DNA from: Gaertneriomyces semiglobifer
Taxonomy: Eukaryota; Chytridiomycota; Chytridiomycetes; Spizellomycetales; Spizellomycetaceae
DNA: 64,000 nucleotides
NCBI GenBank assembly: GCA_025558075.1
Contig: JAHLKF010000004.1
Coordinates: 868,001-932,000, forward strand
Direction: 5' to 3'
Shown: piece after piece, positions 11,601 through 23,467 of the stretch
Position numbering within the stretch: position 1 is the stretch's first letter
How the letters are laid out: every line of letters begins with the position of its first letter
Position numbers and translations under genes: made by a program
The notes under the pieces: model-generated
Told to the model about the DNA's origin: nothing
Databases searched by the model: none
The model's input: the letters and a program-made list of their open reading frames with translations, nothing else

Positions 11601-12384
11601 ACATGTGGTCAGCGCGAGAGCGTCCGCGGCTCTCGTTATTTTGAGTGTCACGACCAGAAGCGCCAGTTGCTGCCAGTTGCTGCGAAGGCAGCTGCGGTAA
11701 GCCAGGAGCAACAGCATTCAACAAAGACGCCTGACCAGGCAATAGCTGCCCAAGAGGCAGCTGTTGATTCGGATTTTGGCCAGCACTTCCTGTCTGCAAT
11801 GCTGGTAACAAGGAAGTTAGAAGCCTTGCAAGCTGCTGTTGCTGTTGGAGCTGTTGCAACTGCTGCAGCTGTGCTTGTTGCAGAGGGGTTAGATTCTGCA
11901 TACCAGCCGCTAAGGCCGCCGGAGGCACATTTTGAGCATTGGGCGCCAAATTCGCAAGCCCGGCAAGCTGTTGGGCGGCAAGTTGAGCATGTGGTTGTAA
12001 TTGGGGTTGACTCGGTAATCCAGAGTCTTGTTGCTTTGGCATGTGCTGAACCTGTTGCTGTTGTTGGTGTTGCTGTTGTTGTTGTTGTTGTTGCAGCTGT
12101 GCAAACATGGCTTGGAGTGGATTTAACGCGGGATTGGACTGGTTAGTCCCGGAAACCATTGAATTGGTGGATAACGCTGCAGCCAAGGAACCCATCTGCT
12201 GCTGCTGAGGCACGCCTGACTGAGGCTGCTGGTATTGTTGCGGTTGCTGCATGACGGGCGCTGACTGACCGTTTAGGAAGGCTAAAGCGTTTGCCACTTG
12301 GAGATGTGATGGTTGTTGCTGGTTCATTCCCATCTGTTGCTGTTGCTGAGGGAACCCTCTTTGCCATGGTTGATTGTTGGACAT
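8654..12384 (-). CDS. Spen-family protein: Gln-rich, Arg/Ser region, several RRMs, C-terminal SPOC domain
   Basis: A 1192-residue nuclear RNA-binding corepressor-like protein assembled from three exons: 11067-12384, 9459-10970 and 8654-9402. The introns (96 and 56 nt) keep frame; the first joins SYNKLG to QREYGAPTPPQ and the second joins TTKAPF to IEDNAPMV. Residues 1-250 are Gln/Pro/Leu-rich with poly-Gln runs; 255-340 are an Arg/Ser/Asp tract. RRM1 is near 349-425 (RHLWIGDLPPDVTENELRVV). RRM2 is near 485-565 (FGLVESVRIIPG, NSMAFVNFD). Degenerate RRM-like units lie near 605-690 and 730-800, and another RRM near 808-878 (FSRYGTIKN, QAAFIQYE). An acidic patch precedes a SPOC domain at about 1045-1190: LPAPPELLKMTQRFKV, SIAEYFRSKEAGGIS, LFPPAPITEQLLRKY. 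SPOC domains read phosphoserine marks, including those on the RNA polymerase II tail. Domain order matches Spen/RBM15; partner proteins are unknown. Confidence 0.88.
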
Positions 12385-14094
12385 TGTTCAAAAACGTACT
12401 GATCCACGAAGTGAGCGCGATGTAGAAGGGGGATGTGGAAGGATACGATGTCCACTGGATAACAACGGACAAGAGCCTTCTGGGAAAGAAAGAAGGGCGG
12501 ACCAGGTCAAATGCTCGTTCTGCCCGCTTAACGCACCCGACTCTGCCAATCTACAATGATGAATGACCTCAGCCAACCCGATTCCAATAAAAGGGTTGTG
12601 TGTGCGATGGAGACGGAGGGAGTGCGTGGGTGTGAGGTTCGTAGTGGTGGTGGTGGTTGGTGGTGGGAAGAAGATGCGAAACCCGTTCGGAAGCGCTCTT
12701 TGCAACGACGATGAGCTGCGATCCATAACCCTAACACCAGTTGATTAGGTAATCATAAAATGCGCAGTCACGTCACTTGGAACCGACGCGTCAAAAAACC
12801 GGGCATTTCTGTTGATGAGAATCTTTGGTGAGAAAAGCACGAATGATGAGAACGGCACGGAACTGCCTCTTGGAAAACGCAGGAAATGAAACAACGCTTT
12901 GATTGCTTGGGTTGGTTTTGCGGTTGGACGTGGTTGATGGGCGTCTTAATTACTACGTGGGGGTTTGACTGCGTTTACCTCCGTTACGGGGAGAGTGACA
13001 TTTTGGTTTGCATATGAGTACCAATCCCCTTGGTGCACCAGGGCTTTACTCTGGGTCTCCTGGTGTGTGGCACGCTTTACTGTCTGGGGCCATTCAGGCC
13101 TATCTGATATTGATGACGAGGCTTCTATTCCGCGACTATGAAAGATGGGGGCACTTCTATGCTAACCTCGACATGCACGAACGAGTACTACCCATTGTGA
13201 ACTACGCATAACCCAAGCATCATATGGCCTATCATCATGCTACATTTGCCAGGTATTCGGAAATGCCTGCTCGATGCTTTCTAGCCGCATCCTATGTTTA
13301 CATAGGAACTAGGCGAACTGATGTCTTGGCCCTTGATTTAAAGGCAGAATCCTCCAAAATGACGATCATGCCTTGCCATGGTATTAGTCCGAAGCCACAT
13401 AGGACCGCCAACGTCCTAGGATATCTGTTTAAGAGAAGACGAGAAATACGAACAATACAAATTAATTGAAACCAGCCACTGCACGAGGCGCACGATTACA
13501 CAACTAAATAAGCGGAACGGTATGGTCGCAAAGATAGGATCGCATGCAGCACTGCACGAAAACCTGCCTGCTGTCGTCAAATGGGAGATGTCATGATACA
13601 AAGGATGGGATCCAAAGTATGGTTTGGCCGATTACCACGCGAAAGGGTGAAGCAGGTCGCGATGATTAAAACCAAGCCATGAACAGAGCAGGATTGCGCT
13701 TTTTACCCTGCCAGGAGCGAAAACACCTGTCACACTTTGCGACTGGCACTAATTAATGTCTTTCCTCGACTTTCGGCTATAGAGTATTCGGCCGCCTAGA
13801 GAACTTTTTGCGCTCACGCTTTATCTTCGAGGTCTTAAGCCACAAGGGGCAGAAGGGTCATTCTGCCGACCCCGTTGTCGTCTTGACTCTCACGGATTAT
13901 CATTCCGCATTCCATTTTCGATATTTCAATTCTGTTCTCGTTTTGCAAGCAACACCTGCCTTCTGGGTGGCAAAGTGATCCGGCAGATGTGCTACTGCTG
14001 TTGTTGTCAGCCCTGTTAGCCGGTGATGGCCGAACGTATGTGACTTCAACACCACCGGTGATTGCGCAGAAGGAAGACGGCTGACAACCTCACG
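12385..14094. other. 1.7 kb divergent intergenic region (Spen / Rho GEF)
   Basis: Separates the Spen gene (minus) from the Rho GEF (plus), so it should carry both promoters and 5' leaders. It contains a short G/T-rich stretch (about 12635-12670, repeats of GTG and GGT). Several 60-110 codon frames occur on both strands, but none shows family motifs, a signal peptide or consistent splice sites, so I call none of them genes. No tRNA or terminator structure was found. Confidence 0.5.
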
Positions 14095-17000
14095 ATGACC
14101 GCTGTTGTCTCTGCTTTGAGACCCTCTGTGAACGATTCTCTCTCGTGGTGTCTAACGGCTCGGACTTCGAACACGTCAATGGGACGTTCAGCGTCCTTGA
14201 GTGAAGAGGGTGACACTCGGCGTTTGACGCCCGAACCAGCACCTACCCTTGTTCTACCTGTTCTTCCTGATTTGGAGCTGGACTCCCACTCGTTTTGCGC
14301 TCTTCTAGATTTCGCCTCCGACGTTCTTCATCGCCCTTCAGAAACAACGACGACACCGCCGGCAGAAGTGCCGCCAGTGGTGCAGGAAAATCTTGAAGCC
14401 TCTCGTCTTACGGAACCCAATGCTTCATTATCTTTCACTGTGCCTACAATAAGACCTCTCCAACCCCATTCTTCCAACGAGGTGCCTTTAAAGGCTGTGG
14501 CTTTCAAAACACCTGTCCTAAACCAGAAGCGCCCACTATCAGTTGCCGTGGAGTTTACCATCGGGCCACCAGATGGGTATGCTGACGAGAGCGATCAGGA
14601 GTCTCCCGGTGATAAAGCCAGAGCACATCGCCTGTCATATAACGGGCATCAAGAGGATCATCTGGCTGCTCTTCAGCGTCTTGCTCGAAATTCTCCCTCT
14701 TCAGCAAGCCCGCTTACAAGCACGCTCTTTGAGTACGGACTGAAGGCTGCCGATCAAGAATCTTTAGAGTCAAGACTTGCCGAAGCGCCGTACAAAGGTC
14801 CCTTTTTACCTACTTTGCCAACGCGGGCTGTGAATGGAGGCAGTCTCGACATACCAGCGCACGTTCAGGAGAACACAGCTAAGACTGACGTCAAGCGGGG
14901 TATGATTGTGAAGGAACTTCTCGAAACCGAGCGCATGTACGTCAACGATCTCCGGATTTTGGTTGAGGTAAGATTTGACTGATCTCTTTGCTTGGCACAA
15001 CACATGCCAATAATGAGTACGGCTTTTGCCTAGAGCTTCTTTGATCGCCTCAGCGCTGTATCATGGCTCCCAAATGACAAAAAATTCTCACTAATGAGAA
15101 ATGCCAGTGAATTGTACAAATTCCAGCAAGAATTCTTAAATACTCTCGAAGATTCTTTGAGCCAACATGAAGCTAATAGTTTGGAAGCGCTTGTATCGCT
15201 TGCGAATGTCTTCCTGAATATGGAAGAGCGGTTTAAGGTGTATGCTCAGTATTGCACCCAGCATGACAGTGCCGTGGAAATTTTAAATGAGTATCAGGCA
15301 CGCCCGGAAATGGTGACATTCATTAAGGTACAGATACATCTTTTAAACCACTATGCTGCTGGCATGCAATTCATCGTTTTCACGTTCGCGTCTCCAGGAC
15401 TTCCGAGGAATAGCCAAAACCAAGCTGGATGTGAAGGACTATCTGATCAAGGTACACAGCGGTATCTGCTCTTTATATTGAGAAGGCCTAACACTACTTA
15501 TATCATAGCCTGTACAGCGACTTTGTCGCTATCCGCTTCTGCTTCACGAAATCATCAGAAACACCCCCGCCGAGGCTGCGCCGTTTCAAGACTTGTTGGC
15601 GGCTCACACCGTAATGCAGACTGTTGCGCTCGAGATTGACTCTGCCAAGGTATGTCACTAAGGTGGTTTGATAATTGCATAATTGCACCAGCATTAATCT
15701 ACTCCCAACAGTGGCGGATGGAAAACATGCAGCGAACAGATAGGTTTTTCACACGCTTGGAAGGTCCCATTCATGGCATTCCAAGTCGACTTGACATTGG
15801 TGACATCGTAATTAGCGGTGCACTGTACGTTGCAAATCATGATCAGTACTCCCATAAATTAAGATACCGGGTGAGTTCACAGTCTCTCCTTGTGATCTGT
15901 TGTAGACTCTCTAAATTTTCGCCTCTACGGCAATGCAGGGTGTATTTGTTTTCCCAGATTACATCTTCGTTGTTAAGCCGCGGCGAGTAACCGCTTATAC
16001 GTTGAAGCTCTGCCTCGCGCTGACGTCGTGCGAGTTTCGCATACTGGCGGCGCATGAGAGCCCGTTTCCAAACGCATGGAGATTGACGTACAGCAACAAT
16101 GGCATTTATTACGACTTTGGCAGCTACAGTGAAAAGGAACGATATGTGTGGGTGGACGTTTTATCTCGTTTGGCGACGTCAGCCCAGGCGGCTGCGTCGA
16201 TGATGCCCACCGATGACGGTCCCTCCGTTTTTGAGCCGCCGGTCGATGTCGACGAAACCCAAAAGGCACCGCTACCCCGTACCGAATCTGTTGGGTCTTG
16301 CATGAGTTCCGCAAGTTCGAACGTTTCTCATCCTGACACAGGATGCACGGCGGGCCCGCCACCAGCCGTTGCCCCTCGCAAATCCCAACGGGCATTTTGG
16401 CGACAGTCTACCACTGACCTTCGGATTGACGGACTCTATGACAGCAACATGAACGGTGGCCCACTAGCAAGGCGACCGTCCGTTGATATACGGCTGATGG
16501 ACGTGCTAACTCCATTGCCTGTGATTGACCATGGACTGGCTTCGGCACACTCTCAGTTGAGAACTTCGCACCGCGACGGGGCACACGGGGAGAGCATCAT
16601 AGAACCGCCGATCAATCACGCGCGCGCAACGCAGACGCTGGGCCGCTCCTCCCTTGCAGGGTTTTGGGCCACTCGTCACCACTCTGAACCATCCATTCTT
16701 TCCAAGAATCGGGAAAGTAGGCTTTCAGTGATAACGTTGCATCGCTTGACAGAGGAACCTGTCACGGACGGCCCTGAGTCACCGGCTAGCATTAGCTCGG
16801 AGGGCAGCGTTGATAATTACCTTACGCGACCCCGCACCTCGTCTTCAGCGACCAGGTCTAGCAGGAGCCCCTCCGGTGTCCCCCGTGCAGTTGCGGCAAC
16901 ACTAGGACATCGTGGCGAACCTTCTACTCCTGATGCAGGAGTTTACATTCCAGCCAGAAGCGCCGACTTCAACCACTCAGCACCACTCTTAAATCGATAT

Positions 17001-17210
17001 CCATCACGATCGAGCATTTCGTCCTGGATTAGCGACCGCAGCGATGCCAGCACAGCAGCTGTAGTCGGGCCTGCGGCTGTTGAGCCTACAACTGAACATA
17101 TTGGAATGGACAAAGGGCGAAGGCAAAGTTTAGTTCGCCGGACCTTCAGCCAAATATTTCATCCACGCAAAGGACTGAAGGAAGCTTTAGGAATGAAAAA
17201 GGCTCGGTAG
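14095..17210 (+). CDS. Rho guanine-nucleotide exchange factor (DH-PH)
   Basis: Activator of Rho-family GTPases. Six exons: 14095-14967, 15034-15327, 15398-15451, 15509-15649, 15712-15870 and 15939-17210, all phase 0, giving 930 residues. The first in-frame ATG is 14095; another at about 14179 is possible. Residues 1-270 are a Ser/Pro-rich regulatory region. The Dbl-homology domain runs from about 275 to 475. It opens with VKELLETERMYVNDLRILVE, and its most conserved helix reads KDYLIKPVQRLCRYPLLLHE. A PH-like domain follows (GVFVFPDYIFVVKPR, then ASSCEF-like strands and a closing helix SEKERYVWVDVLSRL). The last 400 residues are Ser/Thr/Pro/Arg-rich without a recognisable domain, ending in a basic segment. 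It probably acts at the cortex in polarity or cytokinesis; the target GTPase cannot be told from sequence. Confidence 0.92.
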
Positions 17211-17413
17211 CTACACTAATAGGATCTTTAATGGAATGTTGATAGTAATGCAAATACGTTTATAAGTGAGCCGGAGTTGCGCCCGCAAAATCCTGTTACT
17301 GTGGTTTGAACTATGAAATTTGTCTCATGCCAAGCGTGTTGCAACATTTGTGACTGCGTTCTCTTAACACGTTGTTGCTTCTAAGAATTTAATCGCCACT
17401 TGCTGCCATCACC

Positions 17414-18910
17414 ATGGGCAGTGATCTTGATAGGTACGTTTCATTCTACAATGAAGAAGCTGCGCATTTGATTGACATTGGCAATCCCATTACAGACAAA
17501 TTGAGCAACTACGGCGATGCGAGATACTCACGGAAAGTGAGGTAAAAGAGCTCTGCAACAAAGCAAGGGAGATACTGATTGAGGAGAGCAATGTTCAAAG
17601 AGTTGATGCTCCTGTCACGGTAAAGTGTTACGGTGTGCGCTTTGTTCGATTTAATGAGCCATCAGCCAAGGGCTGCCATTCTCGTCAGTACTCATACCCT
17701 TGGGCAGATATGCGGCGACATACATGGTCAATTTTACGACCTGAAGGAGCTGTTCAATAGAGGCGGCGAGTGCCCGGAAAGGAATTACCTCTTCATGGGT
17801 GAGGCACTTGAATTGGTAGAGACCGCCAGTACTCGCATTAATGACAACCTCTCCGTAACAGGCGATTTTGTCGACCGAGGGTTTTACAGTGTCGAGACCT
17901 TCCTTTTGCTGCTGGCCTTGAAAGTTAGATATCCGGACCGAGTGCGTATCATCAACCCTATGCGCACAACTGGATAATTGAAGATTGAATTCACTTGTCA
18001 TTCAGATAACTCTCATACGGGGCAACCACGAATCACGCCAAATTACACAAGTGTACGGTTTCTACGACGAATGCCTCCGAAAATACGGATCGGTGAATGT
18101 TTGGAGATACTGCTGCGAAATCTTCGACTATCTAAGTCTCTCTGCCATTATTGACGACGAAATATTCTGTGTTCATGGTGGGCTCTCACCGGCAATAAAT
18201 ACCCTGGACCAGGTAGGTATGTGTACCCAAGGTAGCAGCTGCATCTACCAACTAATGCGATCTTTCCACAGATTCGCGTCATAGATAGAAAGCAGGAGGT
18301 TCCACATGACGGTGCAATGTGCGACTTGTTATGGTCTGATCCTGACGGTACGTTCAGACGCTTGGATCATCTCTCTAACAGGAAGAGCTTACTGGTATGC
18401 GTGCAGACATAACTGGGTGGGGTCTCAGTCCAAGAGGTGCTGGCTACCTTTTCGGCGGTGATGTAGTTGGTGCGGTAAGTTTTGACTACGAGGTCGACGG
18501 TACTATGCAAGTCTGTTAATGTACTTTCGCAACAGTTTGTGCACGCAAATAACCTTCAGCTAATCGCACGAGCACATCAACTGGTTATGGAGGGTTATAA
18601 GTTAATGTTTAATGGAACTATCGTCACCGTCTGGTCTGCTCCGAACTACTGTTATAGGTATGGGCGATTAGTATATCGGCATCAGATGTGAGCAAACGTC
18701 GTTGATATTCATCTGCAGATGCGGAAATGTAGCAGCGATTCTTGAGCTTGACGAGCAACTGAACAAAAATTATAAAATCTTCGAAGCTGCACAGCAGGCA
18801 AGTATTCGCCTGTTGCGGAACCTTTCCCCTTACCAGCTAACTGAGACAGGGACTTTTAGGAGGCGCGTGGTGTACCTGCTCGAAAACCAGCGCCGGAATA
18901 CTTTCTGTAA
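17414..18910 (+). CDS. Serine/threonine protein phosphatase 4 catalytic subunit
   Basis: PP2A-family metallophosphatase catalytic subunit, closest by eye to PP4 (Pph3) of DNA-damage and centrosome control. Ten exons: 17414-17433, 17496-17619, 17708-17798, 17862-17941, 18006-18212, 18272-18347, 18407-18474, 18536-18657, 18719-18797 and 18860-18910, total 305 residues, the expected length. Seen in order: [108 protein letters not shown] and the carboxyl-methylated-type tail PEYFL. The metal-binding Asp, His and Asn residues are all present. The last intron (18798-18859) begins GCAAGT, a GC-AG intron; only this splice restores the PP4-like tail [16 protein letters not shown]. The very first exon has just 20 coding bases. 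Confidence 0.97.
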
Positions 18911-19072
18911 ATAGTTGGATCTTGGAGTGTGAGGATAAGACGTTGCGGGTGGCTAGAGGTGTGAATTGCGTGCTGCTCCCTGTAATTGTACAAAAAGGCT
19001 GCCACCTGCGTAATGTGTATACAGTATCAACTAGTGTATTTATCACTGGAAGCCACTACTTCAACTACCTTG

Positions 19073-20344
19073 CTATTTGGGAACTCCTTCTGAGTTCAAT
19101 AAGGATACTTGACTACTCCATCCTTTTGCGAGGACGCGTGGTCCGTCGCCAACATTAGTGCTAATAATTCTACGGAGACTTCCGCGAGGCATGGGCCGGA
19201 CACCTATTTTCTGCACCATGACGTCCACTGCCGCACTGTCCTCCTTTCCAATAAACTCAGCCGCGCGACCGAGGTATTCCGTCCTTTCGCGTTCATTCTC
19301 CGGAAGAGGAAACACCTTGTTGACTATGGCGAGAACCTCTGGTACATGGCAACGTGGTACGTAAAGAACCGCGTTCGGCCCTGCGTCGAACGTATATGCT
19401 GCACGATAACCTTTACGCCCAGTAGCCCCGTCTCCTGTGGTGAATTGCGCGTTGTAACCACTGATAAGGTGGATAACAGCACGAGATACGTCGTTCAAGT
19501 AGGTGATGGGGGGAAAAGTATCGAGACACACAGCATGAAACTGATTGGAGTCCTGCATCGTTACTTCAGCAAAGGTGTCATAGTCTTTCTTCTCGATCGC
19601 CGCTTTCATGCGTGCCATGCGTTCAGGAACAATACGCAGGCGCTCTTGAAGAAGCGGAGAAGTTTCAACAGTCTGTTGCATTCCTGCAGTAGATGGGACA
19701 TCTTTCTGAGCGTCCGATGCGACTAGGACGAGCGCCTCAATATCTGACCAGTGAGACTCGTCGGCAACTTGAACGGCGACGGAATCATTTCCGTCCAGCT
19801 GCGATCCCATTTCCCAAGCCACGAAGCCTCCAAAAAGCGAGCGACATGCAGATCCCGAACCAAGGCGAGCTAACCGTGACAGGTCAGATCTGGAAACTTT
19901 GTCGGCAACTTCCAAGGCATTGGCGATACCGAAAGTTAATGCGGCAAATCCACTGGCACTGGACGCCAGTCCCGCAGCTGTCGGAAAATTGTTCTCAGAG
20001 CACACGTGCAGGAAAAGGCCGGATATCTTCGGCAAAGACTCGTCTGCATCCTCGAGGGCCTTCCGAACCTTACGAAGCTCACGAACGACGTTGAGCATTC
20101 GCTTGTTCTTCTCTACGTTTTCTTCTTTCCCATTGAGCCACAAACGATCCTTATTAAATGAAGCATCTGCACGTACGGTCGTGGTTGATCTTAGGTGGTC
20201 CTGGTTCAGAGTCAGGGAGAGTGATGAATTGGTTGGCAGCAGGATAGCTGTATCGCGCTTTCCCCAGTACTTGATGACTGCAATGTTGACCGGGGCGGAA
20301 ACAGTAACCTCATAGGGCTGCTGCTGAGTTTCGGAGGTGACCAT
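19073..20344 (-). CDS. Mevalonate diphosphate decarboxylase (isoprenoid/sterol pathway)
   Basis: Cytosolic enzyme that converts mevalonate 5-diphosphate and ATP to isopentenyl diphosphate, the last step of the mevalonate pathway. One uninterrupted frame of 423 residues from the ATG at 20344; an in-frame ATG at 20365 would add seven residues. GHMP-kinase-fold landmarks are clear: SAPVNIAVIKYWGKRD at the N-terminus, LPTNSSLSLTLNQD, the ATP-binding loop AGLASSASGFAALTFGIANA, RLGSGSACRSLFGGFV carrying the conserved Ser-Gly-Ser-Ala, MQDSNQFHAVCLDTFPP, and YTFDAGPNAVLY with the catalytic-type Asp. It has no introns although most neighbours do. Convergent with PP4 and divergent from VMP1. Confidence 0.97.
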   Translation of the reverse strand: MVTSETQQQPYEVTVSAPVNIAVIKYWGKRDTAILLPTNSSLSLTLNQDHLRSTTTVRADASFNKDRLWLNGKEENVEKNKRMLNVVRELRKVRKALEDADESLPKISGLFLHVCSENNFPTAAGLASSASGFAALTFGIANALEVADKVSRSDLSRLARLGSGSACRSLFGGFVAWEMGSQLDGNDSVAVQVADESHWSDIEALVLVASDAQKDVPSTAGMQQTVETSPLLQERLRIVPERMARMKAAIEKKDYDTFAEVTMQDSNQFHAVCLDTFPPITYLNDVSRAVIHLISGYNAQFTTGDGATGRKGYRAAYTFDAGPNAVLYVPRCHVPEVLAIVNKVFPLPENERERTEYLGRAAEFIGKEDSAAVDVMVQKIGVRPMPRGSLRRIISTNVGDGPRVLAKGWSSQVSLLNSEGVPK

Positions 20345-21148
20345 TCTGAACAGTTGCCCTCCCACCTATCTACTCTAATGGTTGTCAGTTGCTGGTGGTG
20401 GAAGTTTATTTGGGCAGTAGATCGCCGTCAAACCGCCCGTCCGACTTCACTTCACTTGACTAGCACGTTATTGATCAAATCAATCCCAACCCTAACTCTT
20501 ACACTTACGAACAGGATTCAGCTTTCAACAACCAAAACAGCGTCAGACGCAAAGAGCGGGAAGGTGAATTCCGTCAGCTGTCAATTAAGAAAGACTGCCA
20601 ATTGCCGCCAACGGAATCCGCTCCTATATTGCGGATGGTATTCTGGATATAACTGCTGTCGACGTCGTTGTATCAGGCAGCAGGTAGAGTGCTGCTTGTG
20701 GCTTTGTAATGGTTGTTGACCCCGGTTCTGCTGCTACTTGATACAAGGTTCTTTGCCTTACTATGGCATGTCGAAGTGTATGATCGAACTCAAATCTAAC
20801 CCCATTCAAACGGGACGTGCTGGTGGGGTATAGATGTCCTTTTAGCTTTGTTAAATAGCCAAGTATTAGAGTTAAGAGTGCCGCCTTGAATGGCTGTGCC
20901 ACGTATGGCTCCAGGTTCCAGCTTCCATCACCTTTGTCCCAATGCTACCCAGAGCATACGAACATACACATCCCATATGGTGAAAGTGCAGAGGTCAACA
21001 GAGTCCGGCGAGTGCATTTAGCTCACCCCTTGCGAAAGCGACTCCCACGCTCGTACACACCAAGTTTTTGATGATAAACAGGGCACAGTAAGTCTTTCAT
21101 GTTCGACCGCCGACGATCTGAACATTGATACTTTACTATACTTGAAGA
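20345..21148. other. Divergent intergenic region (mevalonate decarboxylase / VMP1)
   Basis: About 800 bp between two start codons. It should hold both promoters. A CTTCTTCTTCTTC pyrimidine run just inside the VMP1 first exon is the only simple repeat nearby. Short frames on both strands have no supporting motif. Confidence 0.5.
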
Positions 21149-23016
21149 ATGAATGCGGATTCATCGGAACCTTCTTCTTCTTCAGCAGAAGGTGTGACAC
21201 GCCGTCTGCGTGCGGTATGGGAATCCTATGGATGTACGCTATAATGTAATGTCGTTAAGTTCTCGGTTCATGCCAGTTTTCCGGATCTGGTTCCAAGGGC
21301 AAGTTAATATCAGCACTGGAGTCGCTGGAAAGTCTGTCAGATACCTCACCGGATCCGCAAGGTGATATGTCCCATAAGGTCACACGGTTACACTCCTTCA
21401 TTGGATCTCATACGATATTTTGACCGCAGATGGCACCGATGCGTCCGACGAAATAGAGGTGCTTCGGAAAAAGTTCGCCGCAGATCGAGCTGAAGTATCA
21501 GTATGGAAGACACCTCGAACGATTTTCACATATCTCGGACTATACATATTAGAGAATACTCTCATGGGGATACGAGCCCTCTTGAAGAGTCAGGCCATAC
21601 TAGGAACATGCGTCGCAATTATAGTAGGAGGTATCGCCGCGTACATGAGTGATGGTCCCCATCAGCAGGTACGCCCTTTGACGCTGCTCGTATGCCTCTC
21701 GTATCGCTGACACTATAAGGACGATAGTTGATCGGGATACTGAAAACGCAGTTAACGTGGTATGGCTGGTGGATTGCACTAGGAATAGCATCCTCCGTCG
21801 GCCTAGGTACTGGATTGCACACATTTGTCCTATTCCTGGGACCTCATATCGCGCACGTGACGCTGACAGCCCATCAGTGTCATACGTTGAACTTCAGCAC
21901 GCATGGCCCCGAAAGGTTAACGCTACTTCGAATCGGGGCGTTAGGACCACCCGGGCTAATTCGCGGTTTTTTTTTCCATAGTTTTTCGTGTGAAGCCCCA
22001 AGTGATGCCACTGCTTTGGTTCCCATCACAATACTGCAAATAGCCCGAAAGGTGCGATGGGAGAGCTTTTTCTGGGGAATGGGTACTGCAATAGGGGAAT
22101 TGCCTCCCTACTTTGTGGCAAGAGCTGGTAAGTTGTCCGTTTGCGCGACAAATTCAAGGTGATACAAGTAGTTGAACCTTACTCTTTCAGCTGGCGAAGC
22201 CGGCCGCGACGATCAAGGAATTGCCAGCATCGAGAGCATCGCAGCGAAGCCCGCAGCAGACCGGTCCATGACAGAGCGCGCTCAAGTAGCAGTGTACAAA
22301 CTGATTCAATCCCTGGGATTCTTTGGCATTCTTCTCTGCGCATCAGTACGTGTAAAGCTCTCTGGTACACGAGATTCTTTCCTGGCTCTTACAACAATGC
22401 CTGCAGATTCCAAATCCGCTCTTTGACCTTGCCGGTATCATGTGCGGGCACTTTGGGGTACCGTTCATGACATTTTTTGGTGCGACCTTCCTCGGTAAGG
22501 CCGTTTTCAAAAGTAGCATACAGGTAAGTTGCACATGCAGTTGTGACTTCACGCCTTCTTTGCCACGAGATTGCCAACCCAAGTAACCTTTTGGCAGACT
22601 ATTTCTGTTATCGTCATGTTTTCTGAGGAAATACTGGCGTTCGTACTTGCCGAGCTGAACAAGTATGCTCCATGGCTGCATGATGCGGTTAAAAGTGCGT
22701 TGAATGAGCAAGTAATGCGGTATCGTGATCCGTCCACCGGACAACAGCCGAATGTTTCGGTGAGTGTATAGTTTGGGCTAACAGGGCGAGTACGGCATGC
22801 TTACCACTTTTGCTTTGTTTATGGAAGCCTGGAAGAATTAACTACCTAAGCTTCCTGTGGAATGGGCTACTGTTCACAATGATCACATATTTTGCGTTGT
22901 CACTTGTGGAATCCCTAGCAGTTGTGCAGATGAAGCGTGTTCATGATCGGCAACTCAAAGCGTTACAGGCAGCGAAAAGAAAGGAAAACGGCTCTAGTGG
23001 TAGCAGCCGCACTTGA
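21149..23016 (+). CDS. VMP1 (vacuole membrane protein 1) homolog, ER scramblase
   Basis: Multi-pass ER protein of the DedA superfamily. In animals, Dictyostelium and plants VMP1 is a phospholipid scramblase needed for autophagosome, lipid-droplet and ER-contact function. Nine exons restore one 448-residue frame: 21149-21214, 21277-21361, 21430-21668, 21728-21915, 21982-22127, 22191-22345, 22407-22523, 22598-22759 and 22828-23016. Diagnostic segments: [40 protein letters not shown] (the DedA-type re-entrant motif), [20 protein letters not shown] and [21 protein letters not shown] short Ser-rich and acidic cytosolic N-terminus precedes the first helix, and a Lys/Arg-rich tail follows the last. 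VMP1 is, to my knowledge, missing from Dikarya, so its presence supports an early-diverging fungus. Confidence 0.96.
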
Positions 23017-23467
23017 TGCTTAAAAAAACGCCCATTTCTGTAAACTATGCAATAATAGACAAGAGAGGTGTGAGACTTCCGAGTTTTAGAGAGTATGTAA
23101 CAGTGATTTCCACACATTGAATTTTGGCGCATATGAGACCTTGCCGGTTGAACGCCGAACCCCGAGGCGACGCACGAGAAAGTGGACATGCATGTTGTTG
23201 AAGATCACGTTCGGACTTCCGAATTGCACAGCACAGTTGGGAGAGGAATTAGGCAGACCTGTTGTGCTTAAAGGACTGGCTGGGGTTCACTTCCTACGCA
23301 GAGGATGCTCGAGTGGCTAACACATTAGGCAACCAGGTCGTAGCTTTGGAGTACTTGTTTCAACGTATTGCATACGATTAGGTATTGAACAGAGTTGAGT
23401 TGGTTGTTGATGCCTGTGGACTAACTGTATCTCGCCATTTCCAATTAGACGTGGAGTATCAAAAACA
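23017..23467. other. Intergenic region with no gene seen
   Basis: 450 bp between VMP1 and the next plus-strand gene. One 67-codon plus-strand frame at 23117-23320 has no motif and no splice context, so I do not call it. The region must include the VMP1 3' end and the promoter of the next gene. Confidence 0.5.

Noticed and set aside
12385..13601. Several 60-110 codon frames between Spen and the Rho GEF
   Set aside because: None has a family motif, consistent splicing or a good start; they overlap in opposite strands.
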